A DNA stretch of 64,000 bases, taken from Atopsyche davidsoni (lineage: Eukaryota; Arthropoda; Insecta; Trichoptera; Hydrobiosidae). Both the position numbers and the translations under genes were made by a program. Below, one piece after another: positions 50,201-62,200 of this stretch (within the stretch, counting starts at the first letter, position 1; the number at the start of each line of letters is the position of its first letter). Below the pieces are notes generated by a model. That model did no database searches. It saw nothing but the letters and a program-made list of their open reading frames with translations, and had not been told where the DNA came from. Where the stretch lies: contig JAILWY010000014.1 in NCBI GenBank assembly GCA_022113835.1, positions 6,573,501 to 6,637,500 of the forward strand. Direction: 5' to 3'.

Positions 50201-53200
50201 AAAACATCGAAAAAATCCTTTTTTTTTGCTTTGTATAAAATAATTTTTGTTTATTCTTCGTCGTTTCATATGTGGATAAAAAATAGTTGAACCGGTTGTA
50301 TTCTTCATCCAAAAAATAAATGTTTTATTATTTATTATATTCGCCAGTCAACACGGGGAAAGAAAAGAAAAAAGAGTGAATGCGATAATATATCTTGAGA
50401 AATTTTATTATTAGACTTTTTGAAAGTATTAGTACAACCATTGTAATAAATAATTTTAACCAAGCGTAATACACTGTGCGCCTCAGGTCAATTACAGAAG
50501 TAAGAGGGTAGTTTTGTAAGCAATCATATCAGCATGGAGTTCAAGAATATCTAATTAAATACAGTCTGAGCACAAAAAAAAGTTAGTTAGTATTTTGCTT
50601 AGTGTACTTTTTATGAGATGGTTTTATGTTTAACTATAATATTTTCTTTTGGTAATGTTTTAACAAATACCATGTACTTATTGTGTATTATATTTTAGTT
50701 GTCTAAGTAATCGTAACAAAATATTGTTAAACTTTTCAATACCGGGGGTATTATTATACACAGACAATCTTTCAAGCCATACAATAAAATTTGATATAAA
50801 TAAACCTTATTAAGAGATAGGATCGTGAATAATTTGCACCTGAAAATATGTACGAATATAAAAGTTTTTTTTATCAAAATATAGAATATGAATATCATAA
50901 ACTAATAAGTGTATGAATATAGGATCATTTATTTTTTTCTAACGTTAGTCTTCAATAGTATAAAATTAGCCTATTTATTAATAAAATAAAGTTCTTTACT
51001 TTTTGTATTCAGCTACATTGTGGTTTACTACGGTAAGTACACGGATCAACAAAACAAAATTAACATTAAAAATATCATTCGTGTTCTTCTTTTTCCGCGC
51101 AAAACATGGATTTATATGGTTTCTGAGATGTCGATTAAACTAAAATTGGTTTATTGGTATTTTATTACCTCCACGAATCTGTGTTGCAAGAATACGGCAG
51201 ATCGATTTACTTGACAAAGCGATTCTGGAGATATTCTCAACACACCGTAAATAACGAGGGGGAGTCTCATCACACAATTGCCTGTTCCGCGCCCTCATTC
51301 TTATATTCAATTTCCTCAAAGTTTACAAATCTGTCTTTCATCGATGTAATGTGAAAGGGCACCTGCTTTCAGATGTCTATATCCATGACATTTAGGATGC
51401 TAAGAGAATACAATGAATTCTAAAACAATTAAATGAATCCGTAGAATTTCGGGTTCCAGTTTTATTTTATTTATCTGTTCAAATAATTTTTAGGTCGAAA
51501 AGAAGAAAAAATTGTTAGAAATACTATTTTTTATGATTCTTCAGAATACAATACGGCAAATTATGGGGATGTATCAAATCGGATACAGCTGTGATAACCT
51601 CTAACCTCCCTGTAACTCCCACTGCGATTTTTTGCGCATATTATCTTAGCTCAAATGTTTCCCGCTTATTGAATAAATATAAAATAATAATTGGCGGAGT
51701 AAATTTTACCTTTTTAATTTTTTTCATACAACATTTCTAAAATGTTTTTTTTCCTCTTCAGTATGAAGTAAATCTTTAATGACTATTAATTTGAATTTAA
51801 TGAACATTGAAATATGGTGAAATACACAATAATTTGGAATTTTCAATGTGAAAAATAGAGAAAACGTTTTTATATTTCCAACAAAAATGTTTTGCCACGA
51901 AAGAAATCCAAAGCTTCAGAATAAAAAAAGGGTTTTTCTCAAACATTCGAGTACAACCAAAGCCATGTCTAGAAAAAGCCGAGGGTAATTTATTAATGCC
52001 ATGAAAAATATGGCCTCATTAACCATGCTATTTTTAAGCCTATTCTTAGACGATGTTGTATTTGTGTTTTAATAAAGCCTTACTTGTCTTACTGATAATA
52101 AGGTTTTTTATTTATTTTTTATTTTTGCTTGAAAGTAAATAAACCAATCGTATATTTAAAACCCTTCCGGCCTAGTAAAAAGGCAGTTTTGGTCTTAGCC
52201 ACATATTCGGGGAATTTCACGAATGTTATTTTCATGTCATTATGTTTATTTCGATATTTTATTATTGTATATAGATTTCATATTTTTTCAGCTATTGGCA
52301 TGACATATTTGCTCAGTATATTTTTTTTTTTAAAAATACAAATCATTTTTAATGTCGATGGTAAATTGTTTTTGGAGATGGGTTACAATAAGTATTTTAT
52401 TGTGAGTGTATTTTCTTGTCAGTTTTATAAAACAAAACTATCAACCTCTTGGTTCCTGGGTCGATTCCTTTGAGACTTACTTATACAGAAGACTTATAAA
52501 TTTAAATTTATATAATTACTTTTATAATTAGTATAATTTATTAAAAACCAATCATACACATGGTTTCTTTATTTAAGTATGTAATAAAACTTTATAAAAG
52601 ATTTATAAATCCTCGAAGATGGTTTCAGTGCAAAACGACCGAAACTGATAACACAGCAATGCTAAAATATAACTTATGTATCTGATATTTCATTAAATTG
52701 AACGCGCAAGTTTACAAAAATTCCTTTTTTTTACTGTAAAAATAAGTAAATTCAAAACAAAGAAAATGCTCAATGTTTTTTATTATTTGGTTTAATCCGT
52801 ATTATGTTTGTTTTTTTTTGTGTTTTCTCTTATAACACTGCTCTTATTAAAAAATATTGTAAGAAACGAGTCCCTCACTGTTACAATAATGAAGGTAATT
52901 ATTTCATTATTATCAGAAAACATTTAAATTGTTTTTAATTATAATTCATTCAAAGAATTGTTAGATACAGTTTTAATAATTTTTCAATAGTTAATACGTA
53001 AGGTATGTGAACAACATATTTTATAACAGTAAAATCACATAGTTAAATATTATCTTCTTACCAACGTAAAAAACATAGTAACTCACAATCTTGCTTTAAC
53101 ATGAAAACGATTGAAAACCTATTCAAGAAGCAGTCTTTTTCAAAAATTAACTTTTTATTTTCCTATTGAGTGTTTATTTTTTTAAGATCATTTACATTTT

Positions 53201-56200
53201 TTTAAGATCATTTTTTGATTGTATTATTATTACATTTTACTATAAATCGAACCATTTCATCAATATATAAGGATTAATTTTAAATGGTTGTCATTATTTT
53301 TATCCATGGAATTTTAACATTTTAAAGAATTAATTTAACTAATTTATCTGGAGTTTCAGTTTGAAGATCTGTTGTAAGTAATGAAATATTCAAACACGAC
53401 CGATATCTAAATAATACACCCATATAATGCAGCATAGTTAGAAACACTGAAAGCTATGACGATACCGATTGAATATATATTGTTTTTTGAAACAGCAATC
53501 GCATATAAATAATTTATTATTTTCAACATCAATTGTTGATTGAATCGAATTTAATTGTTTTGCGCCTTCTGTTTGTGACCAAAGCAACCCGCACGACTTT
53601 TGTTTGTTTTCCCGTCTTATTTATTTACCGTACCAGTGTTTTTATTATTTACGATTCGTTGAATAAGTTATTATTGAATGTAGATATAATCGTGTTTCAA
53701 AAAAATAAATTGGATATTGTTTTTATGTGTTCATTGTCATATTAAACTCTTTACAAATCTTACGAACGTATAATAGAGTTTAGTTTTGGTAAAGTTCCAG
53801 TTAATTGGGGATGCTTTTCAGTTTTTAACTAACCGAATTGGTTGATATTTTTACTGGTTAAAAAAAGGACTCTATTGGCTAGCTGCAAATTGATGGCGTG
53901 ATTTGTTGTAAGCCTTAAATTTTATTGCTTTCGGCTGCAAATAAACAAAGTACATTGATTGTAAGACCTCTCTAATAAAAATATTAGTATTATTGTAAGA
54001 AATTTAATTCGATCAGCCGTTGAAATGACGATGATGGTACCGCCGCAATAAACTTTATAATAAATAAAGAGGTCACACCGCACCTCTTATTCATTTCAAA
54101 ATGAAAATACATCAAATCAATCAATTAAGACTTGAGACGCGCACGTACTTTTTCGTCTAATTAGAACAGGAAGTTTTAAATGAATTATTATATTTCTCAT
54201 AATATACACACTCTTACACACAAAATTTCCCGTCACAGGAGGCTCGAGAGCGCGGGGACGCAGACTCGTGGGAAGTGAGTCCTGCCCGGCTGCGGCTGGG
54301 CCGGCAGATCGGCGAAGGCGCATTCGGCAGGGTGTACCTCGCCAAAATGGATCTTCCGAAGACGAAGCTCGTCGCCGTCAAAAAACTCAAGAGTAAGTAT
54401 TACTCAGTCAAATTCAATGTATTGTTTCCATATGACTGTTTGCAGCTGAACTGAGAGCGCTCGTAAACAAAAATATTTGTAATATATTAGCCATGTGGCT
54501 TTCGTAATTGTTGAATATTGCAAGCTGTGAGGATGGTCCCCCAGGCCAAGCGGCTCCAGATGAAGTCGACGAGTTCCTCAAGGAGATAGACATGCTGAAG
54601 CTGGTGGGGCGGCACGAGCACGTGGTTGCGCTGGTGGGTTGCTGCACGCTGCGCCAGCCCTACTGCGCGCTGCTGGAGTACGCGGCCGGGGGCGACTTAC
54701 TGCGCCACCTGCGCTGCCTGCGCGCGCGCAAGCCATCCTACCTTAGCGTCTTGTCGCAGACATCCGAGTAAGTACCCTAAAAAATATCTCCTTGTCCATT
54801 TAATCACATTACACTGCTTTTTTAAATTGAAATTAACCCATACGTATACTTGACAGTGTTGAAATTTTAATTTTGTAAAAATAACTAAATGAAATTTAAT
54901 TGATAACATTGAAATATATTATTTACTAAATATACAGCAAATCAAAGGCCCATTTTATTTATTTAAGTCAAAGAAATTCAAATTTTGTTCAATTTGATGA
55001 TGAATGATTTATCTTTTAATTTTAAAATATTGTTAAACATCTCCAATTAAAATAAATCACATTCAACGGGTATCAGCGCATACTGACATATTAAAAGCGA
55101 AATAATATTTGACGTATTGAAAGAAGTCAAGACTTACCTTACCTTACACTTACCAACATTGAGATTTGAACATTTTGAAAAGCACCTGAACTTCGTGCAC
55201 GTACGACATCGTCTCTGGAGCAATTCTTTGAGTCCTAAATTGGAATCCCAACGCCTTTTCGCATTCAATATAAGACCGTGGAACGTGCTCGCCTCGTAGT
55301 CCTTGAAAAGTGAAAAACAGAATGCCATTTATTTTTTATTTTCAGTTTCTCCATGTCGTCTTCTTACATCCCTGCCCCGGGAACACAGCTGCCTGGAGCG
55401 CACCCTTCAGAAGCTGATAGTGAGTTTAACACTTTAATTCTTATATTATTGTAATATTAATTGGTCGTATCTAAGACAGTCTATAAATATATTGATAAAG
55501 CATAAATTTATTATGATTAACACATTAATAGTTATTTGATGCTTACCTTGTGACGTTCATCAAGCGATACATATAACTCATCCAAAATCGTAATCGGTCT
55601 TATTTTTATCAAGTCATAAATATTTGACATCCAGTTTATATATTTAAATACCAAAATGTATTTCGGAGAAACGGTTTTATGTTTCTCAAAAAATGTGTTA
55701 AATTAAATAACAGGTAGCTGGCTTCTGGAAAAGAATGTGGTGAGAATTGGTGGTTGGGAAGCCGCGGTTTTCGGACGGAAATAATGCCATCTTGAGTGAT
55801 TGGCGTTGTCGAAAATACGAGAGTTTAATATTAATTACAATTAAAGCTTTCTTTCAAAATATTAATAGACAAGCAAATCAGTTTTCCACTTTTATGGGTC
55901 GTTTGAATTTTATATTGCAGTATTTGTGTTTTAATCCAAATTAAAAAACTTCGAAGAATTGTTTGTTGTGCTTCTAGTTTTATTAATTCTTGGAATGTTG
56001 TCTCACGAGAGAAGCGTGATTAATTGCAAAGTTCGGTGCCCTTTCAGTCCTTTGAGTAATTCCCTTGTTAATTAATTGTATTAAATATTTATTTTATACG
56101 CATAATTTTTTAAAACTTTATTCGGATTTTTTCTTGCATATTTAACGAGTCGTCATACTTGTATATATTATTAATGTGCTCGCTGCTTGGATATTTTACA

Positions 56201-59200
56201 ATCTGCTGAATTTTATTACAAATAAGATTTTTATTATTTTTTTTCAAACGTTGTTATCAGCCGAATACACGACACTGGACAGCGAGATGGACACTTTCAC
56301 TAAGTACATCTCGAGCGAAGCGGCTCTGCGCGTAGCCCTGGGGGGCGCGAAGAGCCCGCTCGAGGAAAACTCCTCCACTTCCTGCGACAGCAGCACCTTC
56401 GGCCCCTTTCCCGAGCCCGACCCTGCCACCATGAGCGGCTCCCTGGGGGCGGCGGATCTTCACAGCTTCGCACTGCAGATCGCCCGCGGCATGGAGCACC
56501 TGGAGAAGAAGAAAATCACTCACCGGTAAATTACTATGAAAGGAGACAAACTCAAACTCTGCGCGTGGAAGATACGATAATCTGAAAGGGAAAAGTAAAA
56601 CCATGCTTCTAGAAAAGAATTTAAAAAAACTACAGTAAAAACCAAACGGAATCAGTTTATTGAATTATTTAATTAAATATACAATTTATTCACTAGAATT
56701 TTAATCCGAGACAACATGTTTGCTGCGCAACAATACACATCGCTGGATCTCAAAATTTTTAATGATTCATTATTTTCTTTTAGTAAATTTGCTATGCCTA
56801 AAATACGGTATATGACAATCCTATGATCCTATGCGCGCACCTTACGCGGTGTTGCTTAGATGGAAGCGTTCACAGATTTCTCTATTTCGCTATTGAGTTT
56901 ATGTAGAAAAAACATGTGTAAAAAAAAAAACTTTTTCTTGCATAATTTAAAGGATAACAAGGACAAACATTCAAGAGATAGTACAACAAAAATGTAAACT
57001 TGTGAGTTTATGTAATGGCAATTTATTATAAAGGAACAGTAGCTACTTTAGGTATACTTTTTGTATCGCGTGCAGTGATCAAGTTGGCATGGAGTGGAGT
57101 GCAATGCGTCTGTCGGCAGGGACCTGGCGGCGCGCAACGTGCTGATCGGCGCGGAGGGCTCGCTGAAGATCTCGGACCTGGGGCTGTCTCGGCCCGGCGT
57201 GTACGTGCACACGCGCCACCGCAAGGTGCCCCTGCGCTGGCTGGCGCTCGAGGCCATCCGCCGCAACTGCTACTCCAGCAAGAGCGACGTGTGGGCCTAC
57301 GCCGTGCTGCTCTGGGAGATCGGCACCCTCGGTAAGTGCGCGCCGCCGACCCTTCTCCATATTATCCAACGAATCTCGTGTGACAATGCCAGCGTTAAAG
57401 GTTGGCGAAACCGGTCACCAATTATATTAAACACGGGGAATTCCACCAAGTACTATCTGTAGAAAATATTCAACTTTCATTTTACTCGCTTCCACAGTAC
57501 GCTTTGACGAGAAAGAACAGTTTTTTTTTTATTCATTTCTTTAAATAATTTATACTTATTTTATACATATATGATTAGGCACATTAGTTCACACATAGAA
57601 GATGATTAAAGAAATTCTCAGAAAAATATCATCGTGATTTGTGTGGGATTTGAACCCACATCCCCTGGCTTACATGGCCGATGTACTAGCCCTTGTACTA
57701 ACGAATCACATCCATTAATCGAGATTTTTTTACAATCATACTCTACATATGAACCAATGTGCCCAGGCCAACCAATATATCAATATTTGATTAAATCTAT
57801 GTGTGAACTAATGTGCCTAATCATATTAGTAATAATATAATAAACCCGTAATGGGTAATAAATACGCACCTGATTGACGTTCAATCCAAAAAATAGACAA
57901 ACGTATATGATGGTGCGCGTCTTGGCTAAATTAATAGATTTTAAAAATAATATCCAGATGGGATTAAAATCGCTTCACTTGTTACTTTGTTTAAAAAGCC
58001 CAGTGCTTGCAAATCACTAAATATTGATTGGCCTGGGCACATTGGTTCATATATAGAGTATGATTGATAAAAATTATCGATTAATGCATGTGATTCGTTA
58101 GTACAAGGGTTAGTACACCGGCCATGTAAGCCGGGGGATCATCTTCTATGTGTGAACTTATGTGCCTAATCATATTAGTAATAATATAATAAACCCGTAA
58201 TGGGTAATAAATACGCATTTGATTGACGTTCAATCCAAAAAATAGACATACTTATACTTATTTGGTTATGCTATTGCAACCCGTTTAAAATCACGTCTTT
58301 TAAAAATATATATTATGTATTTAAAAAATAAAAGCTCTTTCAAAAGTGTCAAAGGAGGCTTCATGTGCAAATTGGTGATTTCCTTTTGAAGGTAAAATAT
58401 AATTCCCTAATTGCTTTTCATAAAGGCACAAGGCAAGTATGTGCCATTAGACTTCTTAGAGTTTCCGAACACCAATGTAATTTATTGTCATGTCATATGA
58501 ACAGAATTACGTTTCACATTAATTATCCATGGAAGACTTCACGTATTTATACAATAGTCTCTAAGAATACTACTTGGCACTCGCTTCTTACCAGGAACTG
58601 TCTTCATCACAAACATATTTATTAAAATCTCTCACTAATTTTTCAAGCATGTAAATATCAATCCGCTTTAGTACATAGAGATTATATTGTCCTCGTACTC
58701 TCTTTTTTTGCATGATGCCATGTGGTTCTTATCTCACGAAGTGATAAATTCGTAGTTGTGTCAAGCACACTGGCGCTTGTTGTGTAATAAATTATTCACC
58801 TGTTCTAATACCACCCTCCCTACCTTAATCCATTAATAAGTTTATTTTTTTTTAATAAATTTGCAAGGGTTTACCAGCAGAACATAATCATGTGCGTTTG
58901 TCGGTTCAATCAAACGATTCAAATCATTTTCAAGTGATACGAATACCGTCATATTTATATATTTTTGTATATATGAAATATAAATATGAAAAACGTTAAT
59001 TAAGACTTTAAATATTGTAAAATACTGAAAAATATAGAAAATGTTGTGGTCTTAATTGCGTGTTTTATATTTCAGCTAAAAAAATGGTTCACTCCAAATT
59101 TAATTATTTCCCGGAAAATTAAGATGGGCTTAATATTAAGAATCTGCCGATATTATTTTTAATCACCTGTTTTAATAAATGACAAAATAAATGGTGTTAT

Positions 59201-62200
59201 ATAATGAATCTTAACACAATATTAATATTTCTTGAATATTCAATAATATCGTTTAAAATTAATACAATTTGATATTTTACAAAGTAGATGATTCCAGAAG
59301 AATTTTAAATAAACTTTTTTAAATTAAAAACATATTAATAACTTTCAAATAAATGCGATATAAATAACACAAAAAATATAAATAAAAGCTATATTTTACC
59401 AAAAAATTATTGTTAAAAGTCATAATAATCTACACATTAAATAGTTAGATTTAATCAAAGAATACTATAAATGTTGATTTTTTTCAAATGAGATAATTTT
59501 AATATCAATACACTGCTCATTATTAAAAATATAATATACCCAAAGTGATTATTAGTATAGTCTAACTTATTTTTTCCTTTTAGCGTACTAAATATATATA
59601 TGTTTAATTACTTCATAAAAACCACTTTCGTTTATCTAGGTTTCCAAAAAAATTTAATAAAACATCCGACCTCACTATAAATAATCTAAGATCTAGATTT
59701 CCACAAGACTTTTAATTAACTTTTCATTTTTGAAAAGTATTGCTTTTTATATATTATAGCTCTCTCCTTTTAATCCACACAACCCAGCATCGAAGAATTC
59801 ACAATAATTACACGCGCTCCTATTCACGGACGAGGGTGGGCGGATATACCGGTATAATGGAGTAGTGATTAATGGAGCCGTGCGCGCCCAGCCTCTAATT
59901 ACGGGGATGAGTGTTGAGTAAATCACAAATGCGGGGGTTGTTTGATTAGCGAATGATTGGGGGACAAACAAAGCCGAGATATCCACTCTCTCATTTATTG
60001 AGAATACGCACTGAAAGTTCCGGCAATAACTTAATAATTTTAAAATTTGCTTCCGTTTCATGAAGATTTTAGTCCAACAATCAATCGAAGGAAAAATGGA
60101 CATTGGAAGGAGTTATTTGTGGATGCGAAGTCTGGAGAGCAGACGAATTGCTAAGACTGGCTCAGAACAAACATATGTTCAGTGAAATGGTCACCAATCT
60201 CTTCTGAGGAGAGGCACTTGGAGAAGAGAAGATTTCTTTGTTTATAACTGTTTATAAAAGAAATAATTAAATAGGTTTGCTCTCGGGGGACGACCCTGCA
60301 AGGAGGCTGCGGGGTAAATAATACATGAGAGGCTGCGTCTGTCGACGTCCGCATCAATGCGTATCGAGGCGTCGTCCCGGGCCGGTGGACAGAAGGACAT
60401 ACCTTACAAAACTTACCTGATAAGAACCATCTTAGTAAAAGTAAAAAGGCTAACTTATATTGATAAAAACTTATTTTTAAAGAAATCATCTAATTTATAT
60501 TTTCCAGTGTAAAAATGTTTTTAGTGATTTCAAGAGTTAGACCTGAACCACCAAGGTGTAGTAAACAAGAGCTGTAGATCTGAATAAATGTTAATACAAT
60601 TGAAAACACCCAAACAACCATTTCTTAAAGTTGCTGGCTAACCTAACCCAACCCAACCAATTTAGAGTGTCACTAGCAATAAATTATTTGTGTCTTTTCT
60701 ACGCGCGTGTGTGTGAGAGTGTTTGTGATACACCTCGAGCAAGTAACTTCCACTCCACACAGAAGACAATTTATTTACTTTTCTTTATATTTACTTTCGA
60801 AACGTATTCAGTGAGTGTCCTTGACAAGCTACGATGACGGCAAGGCGGAAGAAAGTAGCTATCTGTTGATCTTTCTTGGGAAACACCGCCTCGGGAGGCG
60901 CGAGTCTCCGTGTTTACACTCGGACATGAAGCTGCTCTGGTACTTTGGAAACAGAGTCCAGAAACTGATTTTCTTTCTACGTGTAAACAGCTGATGCTAT
61001 GGTTTCATGTGGTAAAATTTTAAGGATATCATCTTACTAAGCCGAAGCGTGAAAAATAACCCCAACAAATTTATGCTGAGAAAATAAATAATATTCATAC
61101 TCGGAGAATTTTTTTTTCTGAGATCTAATAATAAATATTACATTATATTTTATCTGGCCCTTTCGTGTCATTTTTTGTTTTTTTCGTAAATAACAGTTAT
61201 ATTTCAAGTAAATAACTAATGTAGTGGTTTAAACAAACACGGCATTATTTTTGTAATACATATTCGTTATGCACTGCCTTCGTACCAAAATAATATAATT
61301 ATGATATTAACTCGAAATCTTAATCGCAAAATTCCGCTTGATTGCATTGATTTTAATATACGATGGCCAAAAATACGCTCATTAATGTGTTTTTGTAATA
61401 TTTCTAATTAACTTAAACATTATTTATTCTAATGCGTTGTTTTTACGTCGATTTCTTAACATCGGTTGCTTTTTGTTCTTAGTGTATTTTTTTAAGAAGC
61501 TTTAAGGTAAAATGAACAATGAACAATTTAACACGATATTTTTTGTAAAGATAAAAATATGTTAAATAAATATGTTATTATGTAACTAGCGTAGAATTTA
61601 TATAAGAAGGCAGCTCGTTAAAAATTGATTCCACATCATCCGGGGATAAAAGAGTTTTTTTTTTAAATTTAAACCTTTTCAAAACGATTACATCATTGTT
61701 TTATATATACAATACATATTAGAAATGTGAATACTCTTTCTCAGACTATCTCTAGTAGTCAATTAATACGATTCTTTCCCCCTTACCCGATGACACCCAC
61801 TCTGATTATACACTACCTTCGCTTAAAGATGATGTTTTCCATTCAAATGTGTACGAATCTAAACGGAGATATTTTGGCAACCGTTTATTGATATTCATTC
61901 CACTTAAAATATATATATGTAGTGTGTGGTTCAGTGCGCTCCTTGGGAGATCATCGCTGTCCAGGGGTTAGAAAAGTTGCTTACCAAGTGGTTTCGAGTC
62001 CAGGTGGACTACTGGGGTAAAGCCATTCAATCAAAAGCCTGCGGTTCTTGTGACTTCTCTGCATACATTCAGACGACTTCCGGAATCATTACAAGAAGGA
62101 CGCAATTGTAATTGCATCAGACGGTTTTGAAGCATTTTTTACCTGCTCTTGTAGTTGTGACATTGATCGAGTTCATCTTAAATCTTGTTCAATGAACAAG

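Noticed and set aside
51013..51032. Micro-exon between TTGTATTCAG and GTAAGTAC
   Set aside because: Its 20 bases would break the phase between the kinase exons at 47264 and 54239.
52129..52473. 114-codon open frame
   Set aside because: T-rich, Phe/Ile/Leu-dominated translation with a non-ATG start; typical noise in AT-rich DNA.
57634..57709. Functional tRNA-Thr gene
   Set aside because: Missing U33, a weak anticodon stem and location inside a repeated element argue for a tRNA-derived repeat.
60413..60489. Signal-peptide-like minus-strand frame with a GTAAGT donor
   Set aside because: No acceptor-linked second exon was found, and hydrophobic frames are common in this base composition.
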